Source of the DNA: Parvibaculum lavamentivorans DS-1
Lineage (GTDB): Bacteria; Pseudomonadota; Alphaproteobacteria; Parvibaculales; Parvibaculaceae
Reading direction: 5' to 3'
NCBI RefSeq assembly: GCF_000017565.1
Contig: NC_009719.1
Span: 3,145,001-3,209,000, forward strand
DNA: 64,000 nt
Shown here: positions 34,477-43,217 of the stretch, in pieces
Position numbering within the stretch: the stretch's first letter is position 1
Layout of the letters: every line of letters starts with the position of its first letter
The notes under the pieces: generated by a model
The model's database searches: none
Seen by the model: only the letters and a program-made list of their open reading frames with translations
What the model was told of the DNA's origin: nothing
Translations under genes and position numbers: made by a program

Positions 34477-35634
34477 TCATGCGGTGTGAAAGCGTTCAAA
34501 GCCTGCTTCCAAATCGGCAATCAGGTCGTCCGCGTCTTCCAGCCCGGCATGAAGGCGTAGTATTTGGCCGGTACCGTTCCACTTCGTCGCGGTGCGGATT
34601 TTCGCCGGATATTGCGGAATGATCAGGCTCTCGAAGCCACCCCATGAATAACCCATGCCGAACAGTTCAAGACCGTCGAGGAATGCCGCGAGCGCCGCTT
34701 CGGAACATGGGATGAGTTCAATGGAAAAAAGGCCGCTGGCGCCCGTGAAATCGCGCTTCCAGATTGCGTGGTCGGGATGATCGGGCAGAGCAGGGTGAAT
34801 GACCCGCGTGACTTCCGGCCGTGCGGCAAGCCAGCGGGCCAGTTTGAGGCCTGTTTCCATGTGCCGTTCGAGGCGGACCGACAATGTGCGTATGCCGCGC
34901 AGCACGAGATAGATGTCATCAGGGCCCGTGCAAACACCGAGCGCGCCATGCGTCGCAAGCGTTTCGTTCCAGGCTGCTTCGGTGGTGGTGATAGCGCCCA
35001 TCATCACGTCGGAGTGACCGCAGAGATACTTCGTCACCGCCTGGATCGAGACATCGACGCCATGCTCGAACGGCTTGAAATAAAGCGGTGAGGCCCAGGT
35101 ATTGTCCATCATCAGCAGGGCATCCGCCCCATGAGCCGCAGCTGCGATGGCGGGAATATCCTGCACCTCGAATGTGACGGAGCCGGGGGCTTCCGTGAAT
35201 ATCACTTTCGTCTCGGGGCGGATAAGCGCGGCGATGCCGGCGCCGATGCGGGGATCGTAATATTCGACATCTATGCCATAGCGCGTCAGCACCTTGTCGC
35301 AGAACTGGCGGGAGGGTTCATACACGCTGTCGGTCATCAACAGGTGATCGCCGCTCTTCAGATGAGCCAGCAAGGCGGTGGTGACGGCGGCGAGGCCGGA
35401 GGGCGTGAGCAGCGAGCGATAGCCGCCTTCAAGTTCGGCTATGGCGTCCTGAAGCGCAAAGGTCGTAGGCGTGCCGCGCCGCCCATAGGTGACTGGCTGC
35501 GCGCGCGTCTTCACAGCTTCGAGAGTCGGATAAAGCACAGTTGAAGCGTGATAAACCGGCGGATTGACGATACCGAAGTTCGCTTCGGGATCGCGGCCTG
35601 CGGTCACGATCAGCGTGTCCTGCTTTTTCTTCAT
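34477..35634 (-). CDS. metC: Cystathionine beta-lyase (PLP-dependent)
   Basis: 385 residues, the size of Cys/Met metabolism PLP enzymes. Signatures are TYGRRGTPTTFALQDAIAELEGG, LTPSGLAAV, MDNTWASPLYFKPFEHG (cofactor Asp) and the PLP-binding K202 in QAVTKYLCGHSD. The end, YSWGGFESLI and LRLHAGLEDADDLIADLE, is typical of MetC. It cleaves cystathionine to homocysteine, pyruvate and ammonia. AAGGCGG precedes the ATG. I saw no SAM-II riboswitch signature upstream. It is divergent from aapJ, starts 199 bp apart. Confidence 0.92.
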   Translation of the reverse strand: MKKKQDTLIVTAGRDPEANFGIVNPPVYHASTVLYPTLEAVKTRAQPVTYGRRGTPTTFALQDAIAELEGGYRSLLTPSGLAAVTTALLAHLKSGDHLLMTDSVYEPSRQFCDKVLTRYGIDVEYYDPRIGAGIAALIRPETKVIFTEAPGSVTFEVQDIPAIAAAAHGADALLMMDNTWASPLYFKPFEHGVDVSIQAVTKYLCGHSDVMMGAITTTEAAWNETLATHGALGVCTGPDDIYLVLRGIRTLSVRLERHMETGLKLARWLAARPEVTRVIHPALPDHPDHAIWKRDFTGASGLFSIELIPCSEAALAAFLDGLELFGMGYSWGGFESLIIPQYPAKIRTATKWNGTGQILRLHAGLEDADDLIADLEAGFERFHTA

Positions 35635-35833
35635 CCGCCTTGATCCCCTTGCGGCCGCATGCCTGCGCGCGCGTATTTATCTCAAGCGCATTTAACGGTA
35701 AAACGGCGCATAAAGTAAAATTCCACCGAAGATGCCCGATGGCAGCCAAGGGTTTGCGTCGTGGGCGCCGCCGGGTAGTCTCGGGAGAATCGAAACCGGC
35801 GTCCTGCCGTTCTGATCCTTCAAAGGGAGATCC

Positions 35834-36937
35834 ATGAAGAATCCCGTGGTCGCGCTCATCGTGGGCATCCTGATCGGTGTCGGCGGCCTGTATTTCTTTT
35901 TGCCTTACGACCCGCTGACGCTGGGCAGGGGGTCTGCCGGTGCGGATGCTTCGCTCCAGGCCGAGGATGGCGAACGCATCGCGGCCGGGGACACGCTGCG
36001 GCGGGTGCGGCAGCGCGGTTTCATTCAGTGCGGCGTGAGCCAGGGGCTGCCCGGCTTTTCAAACCCTGATGAGCGTGGGCGCTGGTCCGGTATCGATGTG
36101 GATTTCTGCCGGGCCATCGCGGCGGCGATTTTCGGCAACCCCGACCAGGTTCGCTTCCGGCCGCTTTCTGCGAAGGACCGTTTCACGGCGCTGCAGTCGG
36201 GCGAGATCGATATTCTGTCGCGCAACACGACATGGACCATGTCGCGCGATACGCAGCTCGGCTTTAACTTCGTCGGCGTGACCTACTACGACGGTCAATC
36301 CTTCATGGTGCGCAAGGCTGCCGGGATAAAGACGACGGCAGATCTCGCCGGGGCGACGATCTGCACGGAAACGGGCACGACGACGGAACTCAATCTTGCC
36401 GATTATTTTCGCAGCCGCGGGCTCAGCTACCGGGTTCTTTCTTTCGAGAAGAACGACGAGGCGATCGTTGCCTATGATCGGGGGCGGTGCGACGCCTATA
36501 CGACCGATGCTTCCGGCCTTTATGCCACACGGCTGAAGCTCGCCGACCCCGACGCCAACACAATCCTTTCGGAGATTATCTCGAAGGAACCTCTTGGCCC
36601 CGCAGTGCGGCAGGGCGATCCGCAATGGGAAGATATTGCGCGCTGGACACTGAATGCGCTGCTTGAGGCGGAAGAATTCGGCATCACGTCCGCGAATATC
36701 AACGAAATGCTCGAGAGCGACAATCCGCGCGTGAAGCGGCTGCTTGGCCGGGAAGGGGCTTATGGCGGCTCGGTCGGGCTCGATGCCAACTGGGCAGCAA
36801 ATGCAATCCGGGCAGTCGGGAACTACGGCGAGATGTTTGAGCGCAATGTGGGCAAGAATACGCCGCTTGGCATTGAACGCGGACTGAATGCGCAATGGAC
36901 GGATGGCGGGCTGCAATATGCGCCGCCGGTGCGATAA
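35834..36937 (+). CDS. aapJ: General L-amino-acid ABC transporter, substrate-binding protein (AapJ/BztA)
   Basis: 367 residues, longer than most family 3 binding proteins as expected for AapJ. An N-terminal hydrophobic segment (VVALIVGILIGVGGLYFFL) serves as signal or anchor. The SBP core starts at DTLRRVRQRGFIQCGVSQGLPGFSNPDERGRWSGIDVDFCRAIAAA. It contains TICTETGTTTELNLADYF, and the two cysteines (CGVS and FCRA) are typical of this subfamily. AAAGGGAG precedes the ATG. It heads the aapJQMP operon for uptake of a broad set of L-amino acids. Confidence 0.94.
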   Translation: MKNPVVALIVGILIGVGGLYFFLPYDPLTLGRGSAGADASLQAEDGERIAAGDTLRRVRQRGFIQCGVSQGLPGFSNPDERGRWSGIDVDFCRAIAAAIFGNPDQVRFRPLSAKDRFTALQSGEIDILSRNTTWTMSRDTQLGFNFVGVTYYDGQSFMVRKAAGIKTTADLAGATICTETGTTTELNLADYFRSRGLSYRVLSFEKNDEAIVAYDRGRCDAYTTDASGLYATRLKLADPDANTILSEIISKEPLGPAVRQGDPQWEDIARWTLNALLEAEEFGITSANINEMLESDNPRVKRLLGREGAYGGSVGLDANWAANAIRAVGNYGEMFERNVGKNTPLGIERGLNAQWTDGGLQYAPPVR

Positions 36938-36940
36938 GCG

Positions 36941-38143
36941 ATGAGCATGGGGGCGGAACGGACCAAGCGGCGTGGACAGGGGGGCAAGGTGCCCTTCGGC
37001 TGGAACAATCCGCGTGTGCGTTCCTTCGTCTATCAAGCCGCCGTGCTCGGCTCGGTCATTGCGATCGTTTGGTTCTTCACAACGACGGCGCAGGAAAACC
37101 TCGCGCGGCTCAACATTTCTTCCGGCCTCGGCTTTCTCGACACCACGGCGGGGTTTGGCATCATCCAGACGCTGATCCCCTATACCGAACAGTCAAGCTA
37201 TGGCCGGGCTTTCCTCGTCGGTCTGTTGAATACGTTGGTCGTGGCCGTGATCGGCATTGTGCTGTCTGTAATGCTCGGCTTCTTTATCGGCGTGATGCGG
37301 CTGTCACGGAACTGGCTGATCGCGAAGATAGCGGCCGGCTATGTCGAGATCATGCGGAACATTCCGCTGCTGCTGCATCTCTTCTTCTGGTATTTCGCGG
37401 TGCTCCGCCCCTTGCCCGGCCCAGCAGAGAGCATTTCGCCCTTGCCAGGCGTCTTCATCAATAATCGCGGGCTCATTCTGCCGGAGCCAATTTTTGGTGC
37501 GACGGCGAGCGCCTTCTTTATTGCCATTGCGGTGGCGCTTGCTGCGGGTTTCCTTCTCATTCGATGGGCGCGAAAGCGGCAAGTTGCGACCGGGCAGTTG
37601 TTTCCCGCATGGCGAACCGCAGTGGCGCTGCTCGTTGTTCTGCCGGGCCTTGTCTGGCTCGTTGCGGGCGCACCATTCGAACTCGCATTCGCCAGGCATG
37701 CAGGTTTCGATTTCGACGGGGGAATGCGGCTGCTGCCGGAATTCGTGGCGCTGGTCCTCGGCCTCACGCTTTATACGGCGGGTTTTATCGCGGAGATTGT
37801 AAGGGCAGGCATTCTTTCAGTCAGCAAAGGTCAGAGAGAAGCGGCGGCGGCGCTCGGTCTGAAAGACAGCACGACGTTGCGTCTCGTCGTTATTCCGCAG
37901 GCACTTCGGCTCATCATTCCGCCGCTGACGAGCCAGATCCTGAATCTCACAAAAAACTCCTCACTTGCTGTCGCAATCGCCTATCCCGATCTCGTGGCGG
38001 TATTCGCGGGCACAGTGCTGAACCAGACGGGGCAGGCGATCGAAGTGATCGCACTCACCATGGCCGTTTATCTCACGCTCAGTCTCATCACCTCCTTGTT
38101 GATGAACTGGTACAATGCGCATATTGCGCTGAAAGAGCGGTGA
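36941..38143 (+). CDS. aapQ: General L-amino-acid ABC transporter permease AapQ
   Basis: 400 residues with about eight membrane helices, starting 3 bp after the aapJ stop. The N-terminal part (VRSFVYQAAVLGSVIAIVWFF) and the GFGIIQTLIPYTEQSSYGRAFLVGLLNTLVVAVIGI segment are typical of AapQ/BztB. The C-terminal EAA loop reads GQREAAAALGLKDSTTLRLVVIPQALRLIIPPLTSQ and contacts AapP. It forms the membrane pore with AapM. Confidence 0.94.
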   Translation: MSMGAERTKRRGQGGKVPFGWNNPRVRSFVYQAAVLGSVIAIVWFFTTTAQENLARLNISSGLGFLDTTAGFGIIQTLIPYTEQSSYGRAFLVGLLNTLVVAVIGIVLSVMLGFFIGVMRLSRNWLIAKIAAGYVEIMRNIPLLLHLFFWYFAVLRPLPGPAESISPLPGVFINNRGLILPEPIFGATASAFFIAIAVALAAGFLLIRWARKRQVATGQLFPAWRTAVALLVVLPGLVWLVAGAPFELAFARHAGFDFDGGMRLLPEFVALVLGLTLYTAGFIAEIVRAGILSVSKGQREAAAALGLKDSTTLRLVVIPQALRLIIPPLTSQILNLTKNSSLAVAIAYPDLVAVFAGTVLNQTGQAIEVIALTMAVYLTLSLITSLLMNWYNAHIALKER

Positions 38144-38147
38144 GCTC

Positions 38148-39257
38148 ATGGGGATGGAAGATGTCACCGGCCGGCCGGCGCCACGAAGCAAGAGCCTGAC
38201 GCCTCTCGCGTGGGCCCAGCGCAATCTGTTTTCGAGCGTGGGAAATACGATCCTGACGCTCGCCTCGTTTTATCTGCTCTGGCTGACGATCCCACCGGCT
38301 CTCGACTTCACGATCTTCAGCGCTGTGTGGACGGGGACCACACGCGAGGCCTGCCTTGAACCAGGGGCGGGCGCCTGCTGGCCCTTCGTATGGGCAAATA
38401 TCGATCAGTTCATCTATGGCCGCTATCCGCCGTCGGAAATCTGGCGCGTCAATCTTACCTTCGCGCTTGGTGTGGCCGTCATCGTGCCGATGCTCATTCC
38501 GGGGTTGCCTGCGCGGCGGCTCAATCTTGTTCTTCTGCTGATCGTCTATCCGCTTGTGGCGATCGTGCTGCTGGCGGGCGACCGACCCGGTCTGCCGCCG
38601 GTCCCGACGAGCGAATGGGGCGGGCTGCTGGTCACGCTCGTAGTCGCCGTGACCGGTATCGTTGCGTCGTTGCCGCTCGGCGTACTGCTGGCGCTCGGGC
38701 GGCGCTCGGACATGCCGGCGATCCGGATGCTCTGCATTATCTTCATAGAGTTTTGGCGCGGGGTGCCGCTCATCACCGTACTCTTCATGGCGAGCGTGAT
38801 GCTGCCGCTCTTTCTGCCGGAAGGGGTTAACCCGGACAACCTGCTGCGTTGTCTCGTAGGCGTGGCGCTTTTTTCGTCTGCCTATATGGCGGAAGTGGTG
38901 CGAGGCGGTTTGCAGGCGATCCCGGCCGGACAATATGAAGCCGCACGAGCAGTCGGGCTCACTTATTGGCAGGCGATGGGGCAGGTGGTGTTGCCGCAGG
39001 CGCTGCGCCATGTCATTCCCGGCATCGTCAACACTTTCATCGGCCTCTTCAAGGATACGACGCTGGTGCTGATTGTCGGCATTTTCGATTTGCTCGGTCA
39101 GGTGCGCGCGCAGCTCAGCGATCCGAACTGGACGATCCCGCAAGGCGCACTGACAGGCTATATCTTCGCGGCCCTGGTCTTCTGGGTCTTCTGCTTCGGG
39201 ATGTCGCAATATTCGAACTTCATGGAACGGCGCCTCGATACGACGCGCGAGCGCTAG
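38148..39257 (+). CDS. aapM: General L-amino-acid ABC transporter permease AapM
   Basis: 369 residues, multi-helix permease, 4 bp after aapQ. The EAA loop is GQYEAARAVGLTYWQAMGQVVLPQALRHVIPGIVNTFIGLFKDTTL, and IEFWRGVPLITVLFMASVMLPLF is a strongly conserved permease segment. A large N-terminal insertion with two cysteines (REACLEPGAGACWPFVWANIDQFIYG) is characteristic of AapM/BztC. It pairs with AapQ. Confidence 0.94.
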   Translation: MGMEDVTGRPAPRSKSLTPLAWAQRNLFSSVGNTILTLASFYLLWLTIPPALDFTIFSAVWTGTTREACLEPGAGACWPFVWANIDQFIYGRYPPSEIWRVNLTFALGVAVIVPMLIPGLPARRLNLVLLLIVYPLVAIVLLAGDRPGLPPVPTSEWGGLLVTLVVAVTGIVASLPLGVLLALGRRSDMPAIRMLCIIFIEFWRGVPLITVLFMASVMLPLFLPEGVNPDNLLRCLVGVALFSSAYMAEVVRGGLQAIPAGQYEAARAVGLTYWQAMGQVVLPQALRHVIPGIVNTFIGLFKDTTLVLIVGIFDLLGQVRAQLSDPNWTIPQGALTGYIFAALVFWVFCFGMSQYSNFMERRLDTTRER

Positions 39258-39266
39258 GAGAAGCCC

Positions 39267-40040
39267 ATGTCAGACGCTGACGGAAAACGCCTCAAGGTCT
39301 CGGACAAGATGATGATCGAGATAAAGGGCGTGAACAAATGGTTCGGCGACTTTCACGTGCTGAAGGATGTCGACCTCACGGTGAAGGAGGGCGAGCGTAT
39401 CGTTATTGCGGGGCCATCGGGTTCGGGCAAGTCGACGTTGATCCGCTGCATCAACCATCTGGAGCCGCATGACGAGGGAAGCATCATTATCGACGGAGTG
39501 GAGCTGACCGAGGATCTGAAACGCATCGACGAGGTTCGGCGCGAGGTTGGCATGGTTTTCCAGCAATTCAATCTGTTTCCCCACATGACGGTGTTGGAGA
39601 ATTGCACGCTGGCGCCACTCTGGGTGCGCAAGATGCCGGAGAAGGACGCTCGCGATCTTGCCATGAAATTTCTGGAGCGTGTCCGCATTCCCGAACAGGC
39701 GAACAAATATCCGGGGCAGCTCTCGGGCGGTCAGCAGCAGCGCGTGGCGATTGCCCGGGCGCTCTGCATGAACCCAAAGATCATGCTGTTCGACGAACCG
39801 ACCTCCGCGCTCGATCCTGAAATGATCAAGGAAGTGCTCGATGTGATGGTCGAGCTCGCGCAGGAGGGCATGACCATGCTCTGCGTGACGCATGAGATGG
39901 GTTTCGCACGGGAGGTGGCGAATCGGGTCGTCTTCATGGACGAGGGAGAGATCATCGAGGAAGCGCCGCCGGAGGAATTCTTCAGGGCCCCGAAAAATGC
40001 GCGGACAAAGGAATTTCTCGCTCAGATACTGGCGCACTGA
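39267..40040 (+). CDS. aapP: General L-amino-acid ABC transporter ATP-binding protein AapP
   Basis: 257 residues. Walker [11 protein letters not shown]-loop [16 protein letters not shown], signature [15 protein letters not shown], Walker [15 protein letters not shown] and switch His in CVTHEMGFA are all intact. The ATG follows AGGAG. It is the last gene of aapJQMP and converges with the GNAT gene, with 2 bp between stops. Confidence 0.96.
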   Translation: MSDADGKRLKVSDKMMIEIKGVNKWFGDFHVLKDVDLTVKEGERIVIAGPSGSGKSTLIRCINHLEPHDEGSIIIDGVELTEDLKRIDEVRREVGMVFQQFNLFPHMTVLENCTLAPLWVRKMPEKDARDLAMKFLERVRIPEQANKYPGQLSGGQQQRVAIARALCMNPKIMLFDEPTSALDPEMIKEVLDVMVELAQEGMTMLCVTHEMGFAREVANRVVFMDEGEIIEEAPPEEFFRAPKNARTKEFLAQILAH

Positions 40041-40042
40041 CG

Positions 40043-40561
40043 TCAGTCCAGCTCCTCCAGTTCGACTTCCTCCTGTCCGCAGGGCGAGAAGCCGAAACGC
40101 TGGTAGAGGGGCAGGGCGCGCGGGTGGTCGAGTGTGCAGGTCTGCACGATCAGACGGTTGGGATGGCGGCCCCAAGCGAGCGCGATTGCTTCGCCGAGGA
40201 GAAACCGGCCAAGACCTTTACCGATATGCTCCGGCATCACGCCCAGAAACGAGAGTTCGACGCGCGGCATGGCGCGGAAGTCGAGCTCGAAATATCCAGC
40301 AGGCACGCCACCGCAATAGAGCACGTAAATCTCGACTTCCTCATGCTGGATGATGATGGCGAGCGCCGCATCGGAGAGACGCTTGCGGTTCACCCAGACG
40401 TGGTTCCGGCCGATCGTATCGTAGAGGTAGCGGTAGAAGTGCACCGGCGGCTTGTCTGCACGCATCAATGCATATTTTCCGCGAGGCCGCGGCACTGGCG
40501 GCAAGCGCGGCTCGGCCGTCATTTCGAGGTGAGTGACGGTCGTTTTGTGCTTCTTCCCCAT
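40043..40561 (-). CDS. GNAT-family N-acetyltransferase
   Basis: 172 residues from the ATG at 40561 (MGKKHKTTVTHLEM); the frame's 47-residue extension overlaps sseA and is shadow. The GNAT core is clear: VYVLYCGGVPAGYFELDF-like strand, then VELSFLGVMPEHIGKGLGRFLLGEAIALAW with the acetyl-CoA-binding motif (here HIGKGLG), and PRALPLYQRFGFSPC. The substrate is unknown. It is the third gene of a cysK-sseA-GNAT string (13-bp gap after sseA), which hints at a sulfur or amino-acid-related substrate, but only by position. Confidence 0.85.
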   Translation of the reverse strand: MGKKHKTTVTHLEMTAEPRLPPVPRPRGKYALMRADKPPVHFYRYLYDTIGRNHVWVNRKRLSDAALAIIIQHEEVEIYVLYCGGVPAGYFELDFRAMPRVELSFLGVMPEHIGKGLGRFLLGEAIALAWGRHPNRLIVQTCTLDHPRALPLYQRFGFSPCGQEEVELEELD

Positions 40562-40574
40562 GTGTCCCACCGGC

Positions 40575-41420
40575 TCAGACTTCGACGGGCATCTCCGTGA
40601 CGGCGCCCCATTCGGCCCACGAACCATCATAGACCGGGACCTGCGGCTTGCCGAGTACCGCGAGGCCGAGCGCAAGGATCGAGGCGGTGACGCCGGAGCC
40701 ACAGGTGGTGACGACCGGACGGCTGAGATCGATCCCGGCCTTTTCGAAAAGCGCCCGCAGTTCGTCTGGCTTCTTCAGCGTGCCGTCAGCCGCGACGAGC
40801 ATGCCGGCGGGCAGGTTGAGGCTGCCGGGAATGTGCCCGCCGCGCAGGCCCTGCCGGGGCTCAGGCTCGGTGGCGTTGAAGCGCCCCGCGCTCCGCGCAT
40901 CGAGCACCTGTTCGTTGCAGGTATCGATGTTCTGCAGCATTGCCGCTCGATCGCGGATGAGCCCTGTGTTTCGCCGCGCGGCGAAATGGCGAGCGGAAGC
41001 GCGCGGTTTCATGTCGTCGGTCGGACGGCCCTCGGCCTTCCACTTCTTCATGCCGCCATCCAGCACCACGACATCGTCATGCCCCATTACGCGGAACATC
41101 CACCAGACGCGCGCGGCGCTGAATAGTCCGGCGCCGTCATAGACGACGATACGGTTGCCATCGCCGAGGCCCATGGCGCGGACGCGCGACGAAAACTTTT
41201 CAGGCGCGGGCAGCATGTGTGGGTAGGGGCTCGCGAGATCGCAAATTTCATCGATACCGAAGAAGGCGGCACCGGGAATATGTTCGCGCTCATATTCGGC
41301 ACGCGCGTCCCGCTGCATCTGTGGCAGGTACCACGAAGCATCGACGACGCGAACATCCGGTGCATCCAGATGCTCCTCCAGCCATTCGGTCGTAACGAGC
41401 GGTGAGGTGGCCTCAAACAT
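40575..41420 (-). CDS. sseA: 3-mercaptopyruvate sulfurtransferase (tandem rhodanese)
   Basis: 281 residues from the ATG at 41420, the usual SseA length; the 37 extra residues in the longer frame overlap the cysK side and lack family similarity. There are two rhodanese domains: the N-terminal inactive one (VVDASWYLP, REHIPGAAFFGIDEICD) and the C-terminal catalytic one with C240 in TTCGSGVTAS. The CGSGVTA loop is the mercaptopyruvate type, not the thiosulfate (CRxGxT) type. It moves sulfur from 3-mercaptopyruvate to thiol acceptors. It lies 23 bp after cysK on the same strand. Confidence 0.92.
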   Translation of the reverse strand: MFEATSPLVTTEWLEEHLDAPDVRVVDASWYLPQMQRDARAEYEREHIPGAAFFGIDEICDLASPYPHMLPAPEKFSSRVRAMGLGDGNRIVVYDGAGLFSAARVWWMFRVMGHDDVVVLDGGMKKWKAEGRPTDDMKPRASARHFAARRNTGLIRDRAAMLQNIDTCNEQVLDARSAGRFNATEPEPRQGLRGGHIPGSLNLPAGMLVAADGTLKKPDELRALFEKAGIDLSRPVVTTCGSGVTASILALGLAVLGKPQVPVYDGSWAEWGAVTEMPVEV

Positions 41421-41443
41421 GGTCTTTGTACGACCCCTTCTTC

Positions 41444-42442
41444 TTAAAGCCAGTCCGGCGCGGGCAATCCCTTTTCCTTCAGGAAGGCAGGGTTGAAGAG
41501 CTTGCTCTGATAACGCGTGCCGTAGTCGCAAAGCACGGTGACGATTGTATGGCCGGGGCCCATCTCGCGCGCGAGGCGAATGGCCCCCGCGACATTGATG
41601 CCGCTTGAGCCGCCGAGGCAGAGGCCCTCCTCCTTGAGAAGATCGAAAACGATGGGCAGCGCTTCCTCGTCGGGAATCTGGAAGGCCTGGTCGATAGGCG
41701 CATCTTCCAGATTGGCGGTGATCCGGCCCTGGCCGATGCCTTCGGTGATTGAGGTGCCTTCGGCTTTCAGCTCGCCATGCTTGTAGAAATGGTAGAGCGC
41801 AGCGCCCATCGGATCGGCAATGCCGATCTGCACATTCCTGTTGCGCTCTTTCAGCGCCATGCCGGTGCCGGCGAGCGTACCGCCCGTGCCGACGGCGCAG
41901 ATGAAGCCGTCCACCTTGCCATCTGTCTGCGTCCAGATTTCCGGTCCCGTCGTCTCGATATGGGCGAGGCGGTTCGCGACATTGTCGAACTGGTTCGCCC
42001 AGATGGCCCCGTTCGGTTCCTTCGCCGCCAGTTCTTCCGCAAGGCGGCCGGAATATTTCACGTAGTTGTTCGGGTCCTTGTAGGGCACAGCCGGCACTTC
42101 AATCAGCTGCGCACCACAGAGCCGCAGCATGTCCTTCTTCTCCTGCGATTGCGTCTCCGGGATCACGATCACGCTGCGAAAACCGAGCGCATTGCCGACA
42201 AGCGCAAGGCCGATGCCGGTGTTCCCGGCCGTGCCTTCAACGATGACGCCGCCGGGTTTCAGCGTACCGCGCTTCACGGCATCTTGAATGATGTAGAGCG
42301 CCGCGCGGTCCTTCACGGACTGGCCGGGGTTCAGAAATTCAGCCTTGCCGAGAATCTCGCAGCCGGTTTCTTCCGACGCGCGCTTCAGGCGAAGCAGGGG
42401 TGTGTTGCCGATCGAGTCGACGAGGCCGTTCTTGATGTCCAT
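41444..42442 (-). CDS. cysK: Cysteine synthase A (O-acetylserine sulfhydrylase)
   Basis: 332 residues. The PLP lysine is K44 in NPGQSVKDRA. The phosphate-binding loop is CAVGTGGTLAGTG, the substrate loop EGTAGNTGIGLAL, and GGSSGINVAGAI lies near the end. It makes cysteine from O-acetylserine and sulfide. The TAGNTG/SGIN variants are usual for the cystathionine-beta-synthase-like CysK clade of alphaproteobacteria. It leads the cysK-sseA-GNAT operon. Confidence 0.93.
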   Translation of the reverse strand: MDIKNGLVDSIGNTPLLRLKRASEETGCEILGKAEFLNPGQSVKDRAALYIIQDAVKRGTLKPGGVIVEGTAGNTGIGLALVGNALGFRSVIVIPETQSQEKKDMLRLCGAQLIEVPAVPYKDPNNYVKYSGRLAEELAAKEPNGAIWANQFDNVANRLAHIETTGPEIWTQTDGKVDGFICAVGTGGTLAGTGMALKERNRNVQIGIADPMGAALYHFYKHGELKAEGTSITEGIGQGRITANLEDAPIDQAFQIPDEEALPIVFDLLKEEGLCLGGSSGINVAGAIRLAREMGPGHTIVTVLCDYGTRYQSKLFNPAFLKEKGLPAPDWL

Positions 42443-42559
42443 GAGTTGGGCTTCGTTATCTGTTCTTGAAAAGGTGGGGCGGCCCGGACGAGCCCGATGT
42501 GAATTGGAACATACGGATGGGGGCCCTCGGGTTCAAGCCGAACTGGTCGAAACCCGCTT

Positions 42560-43174
42560 TCAACCGATGCTGGACTTGTTCAGCACAAGCCATTGAATCA
42601 TAAGGATAGTTTTTGCGTCCTGAATGCGTCCGTCGGCAATCGCCGCTTGAGCCTCATCAAGTCCGACGACGACAGCCCGTATATCCTCATGTTCGTCGGC
42701 GAGGCCGTGAATGCCGCCAATGCCGGCGAGGTCGGTCTTCGCCGTATAGAGCCAGCTCCGCTCGCCATAGCCGCCAGGCGAGGACCAGACGGTCGAGATA
42801 GGAACGGGTTCGCCGATCCGGCAACCGGCCTCCTCCCAGGCTTCGCGTGCGGCCACCTCGGGCGGTGTCTCTCCCTCGTCCACGATGCCCGCCACCGCCT
42901 CGAAGAGCCAGGTCGCCTCGCCCCAGACGAGGCCGCAGGTGCGGAACTGCTCGATCAGCAATACCGCGTCCAGCGCCGGATCGTAGGGAAGGACCATCGC
43001 CACCCGCCCGATGGTGTAGATGTCGCGGGTGACCTCGTCCGACCAGCCGCCATCGAAGCGGCGATGCCGGAACACGAAACGCTCCAGCTTGCCCCAACCG
43101 CGGCCGACGATGTCGCGCGAGCGGATTTCGATGTCGGCAAGCGTCCGCGGCGTGGGAACAAGAGGCGATTTCAT
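42560..43174 (-). CDS. Nudix hydrolase, ADP-ribose pyrophosphatase type
   Basis: 204 residues. The Nudix box is complete: G-IVDEG-E-TPPEVAA-REAWEEAG (about 117-139). The preceding EQFRTCGLVWGEATWLFEAVAGIVD and the N-terminal FRHRRFDGGWSDEVTRDIY are typical of ADP-ribose diphosphatase (NudF-like). It cleaves ADP-ribose to AMP and ribose 5-phosphate. A link to the sirtuin at 5.4 kb, whose O-acetyl-ADP-ribose product such enzymes can hydrolyse, is speculative. It lies 43 bp after cfa on the same strand. Confidence 0.9.
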   Translation of the reverse strand: MKSPLVPTPRTLADIEIRSRDIVGRGWGKLERFVFRHRRFDGGWSDEVTRDIYTIGRVAMVLPYDPALDAVLLIEQFRTCGLVWGEATWLFEAVAGIVDEGETPPEVAAREAWEEAGCRIGEPVPISTVWSSPGGYGERSWLYTAKTDLAGIGGIHGLADEHEDIRAVVVGLDEAQAAIADGRIQDAKTILMIQWLVLNKSSIG

Positions 43175-43217
43175 GAAGGGCTCCGAAGCAGGTGGGAGCC
43201 CAGTCTAGCAGGGTGAT

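Noticed and set aside
35635-35720. SAM-II type riboswitch upstream of metC
   Set aside because: I looked for the conserved SAM-II core in the metC leader and did not find it.
35741-35758. Sigma-54-like element (TGGCAG ... TTGC) upstream of aapJ
   Set aside because: The spacing between the two parts is 8 nt instead of the 5 required for -24/-12 promoters.
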